This document shows positions 26,480 through 34,169 of a stretch of DNA of 64,000 nucleotides, in pieces. Both the position numbers and the translations under genes were made by a program. Positions within the stretch are counted from its first letter, which is position 1; each line of letters opens with the position of its first letter. The DNA is taken from positions 16,365-80,364 of the forward strand of contig DATEDI010000012.1 of NCBI GenBank assembly GCA_035281745.1, in the 5' to 3' direction. The notes beneath the pieces are model-generated. The model saw only the letters and a program-made list of their open reading frames with translations. It was not told the origin of the DNA and searched no databases. The stretch comes from 66-474 sp035281745 (lineage in GTDB: Bacteria > Pseudomonadota > Gammaproteobacteria > Xanthomonadales > Rhodanobacteraceae).

Positions 26480-28022
26480 CGATGGCTCCAGGTGACGGCG
26501 ATGGCAGTGGCTCGGGCTCGGGCTCGGGCGCCGGCACCGGTTTCGGCACCAACGACGGCGACGGCGGCTTCAACAACCCGACCGTGATGCGCACCGCGAA
26601 ATACAGCATCGCCAGCACCACCAGGATGGCGCCGATCGACCCGATCTTGTCGGTGTAGGTCCATGCATCGAGGTGCTCGGCCATCCGCCGCGGCACGCTC
26701 ATGCGGCCACCGTCCAGGAATCCGAACACGAAGATCAGGCCGCCGATAAGGTACACGGGAAATCCCATCCGGTCGGCACGCGAATTGGGCGCCGCGTGCG
26801 CGCGGCTGCCGATCTCGTGGAACATCAGCGACAGCGCCATCGCCAGCACGCCGAGCAGTATGTAGAAGTGGAAATGCCCGGGCACCCACTGGGTGTTGTG
26901 CATCACCGAGTTGATGCGGATCGTGCCATCGAGGATGGCCGGCACGATCCCGGCCGCCCAGCCGAACACCGACAGGATCATGAGCCGGGACGGCATGGTC
27001 CACCGGATATTGGAGCGATGGACGTTGGTGAGCGCCCCGTAGGCGGTCACGAGGAACACCGGGAACCCGGCGCCCCACGAAACCACCTGGCCCATGATCG
27101 CCAGCCAGCGCGGCTGCGCGAAGTCCATCAACAGGTGGTGCGGAAACACGATGACCACGAACAGCGTGCTGACCGCCCACGACCACAGGAACGGACGCGA
27201 GATCGGATACGGCTTGCCGGTGTAGCGAGGCAGCAGTTCGTAGATCGCGATCACGCCCATGTAGATCGTGGCGTTGATGTACATGTGCCCGAACCAGAAG
27301 ATCAGGTTCTTGGCGACCAGCGCGTTCAACACCACCTGCGGATAGAAGATGTTGACCAGGCTCATTACCAGCACCACGGCGCCGGCGAGGATCCCCAGCG
27401 AGTTGGTGATGATCACCATGGTGCTGGCGACCACCGCCTTCGGATGGTCGGGATCGATCTTCCCGCCGAACAGCCACTGCAGGCCCAGCGCGCGGCCGAG
27501 ATTGCCGTGCACCTTGATGATCGCCGCCGCAGCATCGAGGTAGAACAGCAGCGAGCCGATCCCGATCAGCAGGTAGCCGAGCATGAACAAGGCCGACGAA
27601 TCGGCGGTCCACATGCCGACCCCGTGCACCGGCAGCGGATACAGGAACGTCCACAGCGCCCCGTAGCCGTACACGAAAATCGACACGATGATGCACAGCG
27701 CGCCGAGCAGGAACAGCACGTAGTTGGCAACGAATGCCCACAGGTGCAGTCGCACGTACTTGCGCAGGAAGAACCACATGACCGCGGTGGTCGCCAGCGA
27801 GATGGTGCCGACCATGCCGGCGCCGTGCATCGAGAGCAGTTCATAGAACAGGCCCGGCGGCACGTCCAGCCATTTGGCCTGGGTCATGCGCATCGTCAGG
27901 CCCAGCAGCATCATCAGCACGAACAGCGCCACCGCCGTGATGATGTACAGGTTGAACGCGACGCGATCGCGGCCGGTCAGCCGCTCGTCTTCCGGATACA
28001 GGGTCAGCGAAGCCATGGTCAT
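26451..28022 (-). CDS. Heme-copper oxidase superfamily subunit I, B-family-like, with Asn at the catalytic Tyr position
   Basis: The 523-residue protein has about 12-13 membrane helices and a Pro/Glu-rich C-terminal tail. Metal ligands are all visible: H66 (S-M-H-G) and H385 for the low-spin heme, H383 (P-G-H-F-H) for the active-site heme, and H246 with H295-H296 (F-P-H-H) for CuB. The helix-VI motif of oxygen reductases is G-H-P-x-V-Y, in which Tyr is cross-linked to His. Here it is G-H-M-Y-I-N, so the Tyr position is Asn250. Loss of that Tyr is typical of nitric oxide reductases in this superfamily. It therefore may reduce NO, or be an atypical oxidase. The start overlaps the subunit II stop (ATGA). 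Confidence 0.85.
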   Translation of the reverse strand: MTMASLTLYPEDERLTGRDRVAFNLYIITAVALFVLMMLLGLTMRMTQAKWLDVPPGLFYELLSMHGAGMVGTISLATTAVMWFFLRKYVRLHLWAFVANYVLFLLGALCIIVSIFVYGYGALWTFLYPLPVHGVGMWTADSSALFMLGYLLIGIGSLLFYLDAAAAIIKVHGNLGRALGLQWLFGGKIDPDHPKAVVASTMVIITNSLGILAGAVVLVMSLVNIFYPQVVLNALVAKNLIFWFGHMYINATIYMGVIAIYELLPRYTGKPYPISRPFLWSWAVSTLFVVIVFPHHLLMDFAQPRWLAIMGQVVSWGAGFPVFLVTAYGALTNVHRSNIRWTMPSRLMILSVFGWAAGIVPAILDGTIRINSVMHNTQWVPGHFHFYILLGVLAMALSLMFHEIGSRAHAAPNSRADRMGFPVYLIGGLIFVFGFLDGGRMSVPRRMAEHLDAWTYTDKIGSIGAILVVLAMLYFAVRITVGLLKPPSPSLVPKPVPAPEPEPEPLPSPSPGAIGVGTTNAAG

Positions 28023-28564
28023 TCCCCCCTGGCCGCGACTACCTTGAGGGTAGTCTTCATCGGCGCGTGCCCGAGCCCGCAATATTCGAGGCACTGGACC
28101 GTGTAGGTTCCGGGCTGATCGAAGGTGTGCAGCAGCTTGTTGGTGTAACCCGGCATCGCCTGCACCTGGGTCACGATGCGCCCGTCCGGCCCGTAGAGCG
28201 CGAAGCCGTGGTTGACATCATCGCTGGTGACGCGGAACTCGACCACGCTGCCGGCCCTGACGGTGGCAGGCGTGATCTGCCACGACCACTGGCGGCCGAC
28301 CACGTCGACGACCTGCTGCGCATCGAGTGCGCCGTGCTGGGGTGGAATCGGGAAGTGGCGAAGCGTCGCCCAGCTCCCGGCGACGAAGCCCACGAACAGG
28401 ATCACGAACAACCACGCCTGCAAGACGTGCGCGGTGTGGGTGGACTTGCGCGTCGCCGCGTCATCGGCGGGCCTGCCCGCCTGGATGATCACATGGACGA
28501 ACCCCAGTGCAACCAGTCCCATCCCCACCAGGGCGATGGTCCAAACGACGTCCTGGATATCCAC
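28019..28564 (-). CDS. Heme-copper oxidase subunit II with complete CuA site
   Basis: The 181-residue protein has two N-terminal membrane helices (about 5-28 and 50-68) and a periplasmic cupredoxin domain. CuA ligands are H119, C158, E160 (backbone), C162, H166 and M169 (C-L-E-Y-C-G-L-G-H-A-P-M). The aromatic electron-entry segment is R-Q-W-S-W. It accepts electrons from a soluble or membrane cytochrome c or cupredoxin and passes them to subunit I. The GTG start has a GGAGGGG ribosome site. It is the first gene of the cassette and lies about 60 bases downstream of an FNR/DNR-type box. Confidence 0.92.
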   Translation of the reverse strand: MDIQDVVWTIALVGMGLVALGFVHVIIQAGRPADDAATRKSTHTAHVLQAWLFVILFVGFVAGSWATLRHFPIPPQHGALDAQQVVDVVGRQWSWQITPATVRAGSVVEFRVTSDDVNHGFALYGPDGRIVTQVQAMPGYTNKLLHTFDQPGTYTVQCLEYCGLGHAPMKTTLKVVAARGE

Positions 28565-28624
28565 GGCAGATCCCCTCCACCGATACGATAAAGAGGTGTC
28601 TACTCCGATCCCAACGGCCAGTAA

Positions 28625-28638
28625 TTGACCTGGATCAA
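28625..28638. promoter_or_regulatory. FNR/DNR-type (CRP-FNR superfamily) binding site upstream of the oxidase cassette
   Basis: TTGAC-CTGG-ATCAA matches the FNR/ANR/DNR consensus TTGAT-N4-ATCAA at nine of ten positions. It is centred about 67 bases before the subunit II GTG. A -10-like TAGACA (28597-28602, minus strand) would put the site near -41.5, the class II activator position. Regulators of this superfamily respond to low oxygen or to nitric oxide. Confidence 0.65.
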
Positions 28639-28643
28639 ATCGC

Positions 28644-28679
28644 GTCCGGATTCATTTCACTCCCGTTCATAATCCGGAC
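28644..28679 (-). terminator. Hairpin over the trpA stop codon
   Basis: A perfect 9-bp inverted repeat, GTCCGGATT (28644-28652) and AATCCGGAC (28671-28679), encloses an 18-base loop containing the trpA stop. No T-tract follows. It may limit read-through from trpBA into the oxidase cassette, whose FNR-type box begins six bases further on. Confidence 0.45.
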
Positions 28680-29506
28680 ACCCCCCGAGATGCTGCTTCC
28701 GGGGCGGGCGTATCCAGCGCGATCCGTAGCGGCCGGATGAACAGGCGCGCACGTTCGCGGGCATCGCTGGCATTGGCCGCCCCAGCAAGCGTGTCCACCA
28801 GCGCCGAACCGACCACCACGGCATCGGCGAACGCGGCCACGGCCTTGGCGCTGGCCGCGTCCTTGATCCCGAAGCCGACCGCGACCGGGACCTTGGCTCG
28901 CCTGCGGATATCATCGACGCGCTCGGCGATATCCTGCGCGGACAGCTTCGCCGCGCCGGTGATACCCGCGAACGAGACGTAATACAGATAGCCCTCGGCC
29001 ATTTCGATGGCACGCGCGAGCCGTGCGTCGGAAGTCGTGGGCGCCGCCAACAGGATGCGTTGCAGGCCTGCATCACGCAGCGGTTGCAGGGTCGCGTCTT
29101 CCTCGATCGGGCAATCCACCACCAGCACGCCATCCACCCCGGCGTCTACCGCTTCCCGCGCGAAGCGTTCGAGGCCGTGGATGGCAATCGGGTTCAAGTA
29201 GCCCATCAACACGATCGGCGTATCCGCGTCGCGTGCGCGGAATGCGCGCACCCAGCCGAGGGTGCCGGCAACGCCAACCTTGTTGCGCAGCGCGCGTTCA
29301 TCGGCATGCTGGATCACCGGTCCATCCGCCATCGGGTCGGAAAACGGCATGCCGAGTTCGATGAGGTCCGCACCGCCCTCGACCAGCGCGTGCATCACAT
29401 CGGCCGTCGCATCCGGAATCGGATCGCCCGCGGTGATGAAGGGGATGAGCGCGGCGCGATTGTGTGCGCGCAAGGCATGGAAGCGCGCGTCGATACGGTT
29501 GCTCAT
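28667..29506 (-). CDS. trpA: Tryptophan synthase alpha subunit
   Basis: The 279-residue TIM-barrel protein cleaves indole-3-glycerol phosphate to indole and glyceraldehyde 3-phosphate. Catalytic Glu is in L-I-E-L-G-M-P-F-S-D-P-M-A-D-G-P, and catalytic Asp is in the later G-V-L-V-V-D-C-P strand. Indole passes to the TrpB partner encoded by the overlapping upstream gene (ATGA junction). Confidence 0.96.
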   Translation of the reverse strand: MSNRIDARFHALRAHNRAALIPFITAGDPIPDATADVMHALVEGGADLIELGMPFSDPMADGPVIQHADERALRNKVGVAGTLGWVRAFRARDADTPIVLMGYLNPIAIHGLERFAREAVDAGVDGVLVVDCPIEEDATLQPLRDAGLQRILLAAPTTSDARLARAIEMAEGYLYYVSFAGITGAAKLSAQDIAERVDDIRRRAKVPVAVGFGIKDAASAKAVAAFADAVVVGSALVDTLAGAANASDARERARLFIRPLRIALDTPAPEAASRGVSGL

Positions 29507-30708
29507 AACTCGATGTGCTCACGCTTCGCGATGGTATGCACGTCTTTGTCGCCGCGCCCGGACAGGTTGCACAGGATCAGTTTGCCCTTCGGCAACCCGC
29601 GCGCAAGTTTGATCGCCTGCGCGACCGCGTGGCTGGATTCCAGCGCCGGCAGGATGCCTTCGGTTTCGCACAACAAGTGAAACGCCGCAAGCGCTTCGTC
29701 GTCGCTGACGCCGACATATTCCGCACGCCCGCTGTCCTTCAGGAACGCGTGCTCGGGGCCGACGCCGGGGTAGTCGAGTCCCGCGGAAATCGAATGCGTT
29801 TCGGTGATCTGGCCGTCGTCATCGCACAAGACATACGTGCGATTGCCGTGCAGCACGCCGGGACGCCCGGCTGCGAGCGAGGCGGCGTGATGGCCCGTCG
29901 CGATCCCCTCGCCCGCCGCCTCGGCGCCTACGATGCGCACGGCCGGGTCATTGAGGAAAGCGTGGAACAAGCCGATCGCGTTGGAACCGCCGCCCACGCA
30001 CGCGGTGAGCACGTCGGGCAGGCGCCCGAACTGTTCCAGCATCTGCGCGCGCGCCTCGCGCCCGACCACCGCGTTGAAATCGCGCACCATCATGGGATAC
30101 GGGTGCGGCCCGGCGACGGTGCCAATGATGTAGAAGGTATCGGCGACATTGGTGACCCAGTCGCGCAATGCCTCGTTCAGCGCGTCCTTCAGCGTCTTCG
30201 AACCGGACGTCACCGGCACCACGTCGGCGCCCAGCAGTTTCATCCGGTAGACGTTGATCTTCTGGCGCTCGATGTCGACCTCGCCCATGTACACCACGCA
30301 CTTCATCCCGAAACGCGCGCACACGGTGGCGGTGGCGACGCCGTGCTGGCCGGCGCCAGTCTCGGCGATGATCCGCCGCTTGCCCATGGCGCGCGCCACC
30401 AGTGCCTGGCCGATGGTGTTGTTGATCTTGTGCGCGCCGGTGTGGTTCAGGTCTTCGCGTTTCAACAGGATCTGCGCGCCCCCAATGCGTTCGGACAAAC
30501 GCTTCGCGTGATAGATGGGCGACGGCCGGCCGACGTAGTGTTTCAGGTCGTCGGCGAATTCCTGCTGGAAACTCGAGTCATCGCGGAGCCGCAAGTACGT
30601 CGCGGTCAATGCCTCAAGCGGAGCGATCAGTGTTTCCGCAACGAACGTGCCGCCGTACGCACCGAAGCGGCCGTGCGCATCGGGATAGGCATGATAGTCG
30701 TCGACCAT
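29503..30708 (-). CDS. trpB: Tryptophan synthase beta subunit
   Basis: The 401-residue pyridoxal phosphate enzyme condenses indole with serine. The cofactor Lys is in H-T-G-A-H-K-I-N-N, the phosphate loop is C-V-G-G-G-S-N-A-I-G, and E-T-G-A-G-Q-H-G-V-A is present. I start at ATG 30708, which gives the usual N-terminus; the in-frame upstream sequence is not conserved in kind. It is divergent from a LysR gene and coupled to trpA. Confidence 0.96.
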   Translation of the reverse strand: MVDDYHAYPDAHGRFGAYGGTFVAETLIAPLEALTATYLRLRDDSSFQQEFADDLKHYVGRPSPIYHAKRLSERIGGAQILLKREDLNHTGAHKINNTIGQALVARAMGKRRIIAETGAGQHGVATATVCARFGMKCVVYMGEVDIERQKINVYRMKLLGADVVPVTSGSKTLKDALNEALRDWVTNVADTFYIIGTVAGPHPYPMMVRDFNAVVGREARAQMLEQFGRLPDVLTACVGGGSNAIGLFHAFLNDPAVRIVGAEAAGEGIATGHHAASLAAGRPGVLHGNRTYVLCDDDGQITETHSISAGLDYPGVGPEHAFLKDSGRAEYVGVSDDEALAAFHLLCETEGILPALESSHAVAQAIKLARGLPKGKLILCNLSGRGDKDVHTIAKREHIEL

Positions 30709-30825
30709 GGGCTGCCACCGTTCGCATTCGCCCCGCGTCACAGCGAGGCAGCCACCGTAGCGCAACGGCGCGGACTGCAAAAGCGATAAGATGGAAGCCA
30801 CCTGTCAGAAAAACTCACACATTGC

Positions 30826-31722
30826 ATGCCCCGACCCTTGCCTTCGCTGAATGCGCTGCGCGCCTTCGAAGCCGCCGCCCGGAGGGAAAGCATGACCCTC
30901 GCCGCGGCCGAACTGCACGTGACCCACGGGGCCGTGAGCCGTCATATCCGCGCATTGGAAGCCGAACTGGGCACGGCGCTCTTCACCCGCGAAGGCCGCG
31001 GGCTGGCGCTCACCCAAATGGGCCGGCGTTTGCGCGACGGCGCCTCGAGCGCCTTCGAGCAGTTGCGTTCATGTTGCGAGGATCTGCGCCGGGAAAAGAG
31101 TGACGCCCCACTGGTGCTTGGTTGTTCGGGCAGCGTGCTCGCGCGCTGGGTGATCCCACGTCTCGGACGATTGGGCCGTGACCTGCCGTCACTGAAGTTG
31201 CACCTGTCCGCGGTGGAAGCGACGCCGCCACCGCCCATGCCGGGTCTGGACGCGACGCTACTGATTGCCGAACCGCCCTACCCCCCGACCTGGCAGGTAC
31301 GCGTGCTGGCGACCGAGCGCATCGGTCCGGTGCTTAGTCCGCGGCATCCGCACTGCGTCGCGCTGGGCAAGGGAAATCTTGCCGCGCTCGGCAAGCAAGC
31401 CCTGCTGCACACGTCGTCGCGCCCGCAGGCGTGGCCGACGTGGGCGCGCGCACAACGCGTCGCGATCGGCCGCCTGCACTTCGGGCAATGTTTCGAACAC
31501 CTGTATTACTTGCTGGAAGCCGCCGCGGCCGGCCTCGGCGTCGCAATCGCGCCGCAGCAGCTCGTCGCCGACGACTTGGCCGCCGGCCGATTGATTGCGC
31601 CGTGGGGGTTTCGCGCTACCCGCGCGAGTTGGGTGTTGTGCGCGCCGCGATCGTCCGCTGATCTGCGCCTTGCCGCTTTGGCCGCGTGGCTCCAGCGGGA
31701 GCTTCGCAGTCCCTCAGCGTGA
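30826..31722 (+). CDS. LysR-family regulator, GcvA/TrpI-like
   Basis: The 298-residue protein has the GcvA/TrpI-type N-terminus (P-S-L-N-A-L-R-A-F-E-A-A-A-R) and helix-turn-helix (H-V-T-H-G-A-V-S-R-H-I-R-A-L-E), then a ligand-binding domain. It lies divergent to trpB with a 117-bp gap, the arrangement of TrpI in pseudomonads, where TrpI with indole-3-glycerol phosphate activates trpBA. I therefore infer a TrpI-like role. The trp leader or attenuator I looked for in this gap is not evident. Confidence 0.82.
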   Translation: MPRPLPSLNALRAFEAAARRESMTLAAAELHVTHGAVSRHIRALEAELGTALFTREGRGLALTQMGRRLRDGASSAFEQLRSCCEDLRREKSDAPLVLGCSGSVLARWVIPRLGRLGRDLPSLKLHLSAVEATPPPPMPGLDATLLIAEPPYPPTWQVRVLATERIGPVLSPRHPHCVALGKGNLAALGKQALLHTSSRPQAWPTWARAQRVAIGRLHFGQCFEHLYYLLEAAAAGLGVAIAPQQLVADDLAAGRLIAPWGFRATRASWVLCAPRSSADLRLAALAAWLQRELRSPSA

Positions 31723-31726
31723 ACCC

Positions 31727-32758
31727 TCAAAGGTTTTGGCGCGCGCCCTGCTTCAACTGTTCCACGACCTCGGCCGTGAATTCGCCGAGGACCCCGCGGC
31801 GCGGTTCGGGAATGTGCGCGGCGGGATCGGCATCCGCGAACACGTAATAATCCAGCAGGTTGCGCCACGCGGCGCGCTGGTCGGCGGGCAACGCGTGGAA
31901 CGCGAGCAGGCAGTGATACAGCGCGGCGCGCGCGTGGCCGCTGACGTAACCCGGAACGTCCAGCGGGTTCCACCAGTAATTCACCAGCGCATTCAACTGC
32001 TCCAGCGATTCGACGTGGTGCCACCACAACGGCGGAATGTAGATCGCGTCGCCTTCATTCAAATCGGCCGCCCGCGCGGTGGCGAGCGCGTGTTTCAGGC
32101 GCGGATAGCGCGGATCATCCGGGCGATCGAGGCGCGCCAAGCTGATCGCCGCACCGGTCGGCGCGTAATCGAGCGGCCCGACGTACAGGTTCGGCAATTG
32201 TTCCGGGGGAAACAACGTGAAGCGGCGCGTACCGCACACCACGCACGCGATATTCTGCTGCGAATCGAAATGTGTCGGCGTGACGGCGCGATTGCCCAAC
32301 CACAGCCGCGGTTCGATGCCCGGATCGAGGAACGGCAACTTGTGGTCGCCCAGCAGTCCTGGCAAGCATTCGCGCAGCGGCACGCTCTGGATCACCAACC
32401 CCGGCGCGTGCGTACGCTGGCTGTACTTCGCGAGGCGCTGCAGCCCGAGCGTCAGCGGTACTTTGAAATGCTGGTAGTTGAAACCGGAAAAATCCGGGGT
32501 GTAGCCGATCAGGCCCTGGGCTTCCGGCACGATCAGCAACGTCGTAACGTCGGCGCCGCTGTCGAGTTCCGCCAGTCGTTGCGCGAAGGCGGTGTCCGAC
32601 TGCAGGGCCAACTTCACGATCGGCCAGTCACGCACCAGCCCGCGGATCACCAGCGGTTTGCCGCGCGCGACAGCGGCGGCCAGATCGAAACCGCGCGGGT
32701 CGCCGGCGTATTCATCGAGCGGCTCGGCAGCGGGCACCATCACGGTTGCGGCCTTCAT
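31727..32758 (-). CDS. Cupin-like / JmjC-type iron(II) 2-oxoglutarate dioxygenase
   Basis: The 343-residue protein matches the cupin_8/JmjC-like family. The iron facial triad is visible as H-F-D (T-H-F-D-S-Q-Q-N, about 165) and a later His in P-P-L-W-W-H-H-V-E-S (about 270). Relatives hydroxylate amino-acid side chains in proteins or small molecules using oxygen and 2-oxoglutarate. Its ATG overlaps the trpF stop, so it is the last gene of the prmB-to-trpF run. No tryptophan-biosynthetic role is known for the family; a ribosomal or other protein target is equally possible. Confidence 0.8.
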   Translation of the reverse strand: MKAATVMVPAAEPLDEYAGDPRGFDLAAAVARGKPLVIRGLVRDWPIVKLALQSDTAFAQRLAELDSGADVTTLLIVPEAQGLIGYTPDFSGFNYQHFKVPLTLGLQRLAKYSQRTHAPGLVIQSVPLRECLPGLLGDHKLPFLDPGIEPRLWLGNRAVTPTHFDSQQNIACVVCGTRRFTLFPPEQLPNLYVGPLDYAPTGAAISLARLDRPDDPRYPRLKHALATARAADLNEGDAIYIPPLWWHHVESLEQLNALVNYWWNPLDVPGYVSGHARAALYHCLLAFHALPADQRAAWRNLLDYYVFADADPAAHIPEPRRGVLGEFTAEVVEQLKQGARQNL

Positions 32759-33390
32759 GCGATCTCCGCATCGGCGGCGCGCACCGCCGCGAAGAATGCG
32801 CGCAGCTTTCCGGCGTCCTTGATGCCGGGCGACGATTCCACGCCACTGGCCAAGTCGACCGCCCATGGCCGGACCGTGCGGATTGCATCGCCCACGTTCG
32901 ACGGATTCAAGCCGCCGGCCAACAGGATCGGGCGATCCAGATCCCGTGGAATGCGCGACCAGTCGAAGGTCTTGCCGCGCCCGCCCTGCTGGCCCGGTGG
33001 ATGGCCGTCCAGCACGAATCCGACGGCGCGCGGGTGCCCCGAGGCAATCGTGCGAACGTCTACATCGCCGTCCATTCCGACGGCCTTGATGTATCGGACG
33101 CCGAAGCCTTCGCAGAATGTTGCATCTTCGCTGCCGTGGAACTGCACGCGATCCGGCTGTACCGCGTCGATGATCGCGCGCACGCGTTCCACCGCCAGAT
33201 CGTGCGCCAGCACCACCGTGTCCACGAATGCCGGCAGCGCATCGCTGATCGCGCGCGCCTGTTCGATAGACACGCAACGCGGACTGCTCGGTGTCATCAC
33301 GATGCCGACCGCATCCGCGCCCAGTTCGCTCGCGAGCAGTGCATCTTCGAGGCGGGTGACACCGCAGATTTTCACGCGGGTACGGTTCAT
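32755..33390 (-). CDS. trpF: Phosphoribosylanthranilate isomerase
   Basis: The 211-residue TIM barrel carries out the Amadori rearrangement of phosphoribosylanthranilate. Catalytic Cys is in K-I-C-G-V-T and the general-acid Asp is in F-V-L-D-G-H-P-P-G. The phosphate loop L-A-G-G-L-N-P-S-N-V and the end motif D-L-A-S-G-V-E-S-S-P-G-I-K-D are canonical. Its start overlaps the truA stop by four bases. Confidence 0.96.
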   Translation of the reverse strand: MNRTRVKICGVTRLEDALLASELGADAVGIVMTPSSPRCVSIEQARAISDALPAFVDTVVLAHDLAVERVRAIIDAVQPDRVQFHGSEDATFCEGFGVRYIKAVGMDGDVDVRTIASGHPRAVGFVLDGHPPGQQGGRGKTFDWSRIPRDLDRPILLAGGLNPSNVGDAIRTVRPWAVDLASGVESSPGIKDAGKLRAFFAAVRAADAEIA

Positions 33391-34160
33391 GCCGACAGCG
33401 TGACTTCGGAGGGAAGGTGCCATTCTGCCGGATACCGCGGACCGATGAACGTGAGGCCCTGCGGCGTCGCGGTGACGCCCGCGACCTCGCGGTTGCGTGC
33501 CGCCAGCAGGTCCGCCATCCATTGGATTGGACGCTCGCCGCGACCGACCTCCAGCAGTGAGCCCACGATATTGCGGACCATGTGGTGCAGGAAAGCGTTG
33601 GCTTCGATCTCGACGATCACCCGGTCGGCATCACGATGTACGCTGACATGATTGACGTTCCGCCGGGCATGACGCGCCTGGCAAGACACCGCGCGAAACG
33701 ATGAAAAGTCCTGCTCGCCGAGCAGCACCTGTGCCGCGGCGTGCATCGCGTCGACATCCAGCGGCTTGCGCTCCCAGGAAAGAAATCGCGCATCCAGCGC
33801 GGGCCGCACCGGCCGGTTGAGGATCGCGTAACGGTAGCGGCGCGCGCGCGCGGAAAACCGCGCGTGGAAATCGTCCGGCATGGGCTTGGCCCAAAGTACC
33901 GCGACGGCGCGCGGCAGGTGGGTGGTGGCGCCCAGCACCCACGCGCGCGGCTCGCGTTGGACCTGGGTTTCGAAATGCACCACCTGGCAACGCGCATGCA
34001 CGCCGGCATCGGTGCGACCCGCGCAAATCACTTCGACGGGATGATTGGCGACGAACGACAGCGCCGACTCCACTTCGGCCTGCACGCTCGGTCCATGGCT
34101 CAGCCGCTGCCAACCGAAGAAATCGGTGCCGTCGTATTCGATGCCCAGCGCGACCCGCAT
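33387..34160 (-). CDS. truA: tRNA pseudouridine38-40 synthase TruA
   Basis: The 257-residue enzyme isomerises uridines 38-40 in tRNA anticodon stem-loops. The N-terminus E-Y-D-G-T-D-F-F-G-W-Q and the catalytic Asp in C-A-G-R-T-D-A-G-V-H-A are diagnostic, as is the later H-H-M-V-R-N-I-V-G. It sits nine bases downstream of fimV and overlaps trpF, a typical gammaproteobacterial fimV-truA-trpF series. Confidence 0.96.
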   Translation of the reverse strand: MRVALGIEYDGTDFFGWQRLSHGPSVQAEVESALSFVANHPVEVICAGRTDAGVHARCQVVHFETQVQREPRAWVLGATTHLPRAVAVLWAKPMPDDFHARFSARARRYRYAILNRPVRPALDARFLSWERKPLDVDAMHAAAQVLLGEQDFSSFRAVSCQARHARRNVNHVSVHRDADRVIVEIEANAFLHHMVRNIVGSLLEVGRGERPIQWMADLLAARNREVAGVTATPQGLTFIGPRYPAEWHLPSEVTLSA

Positions 34161-34169
34161 TGCCTCATG

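Noticed and set aside
30709..30825. Possible trp leader/attenuator or T-box between trpB and the LysR gene
   Set aside because: I found no leader peptide rich in Trp codons and no alternative hairpins with a T-tract. Regulation by the divergent LysR protein is the simpler reading.
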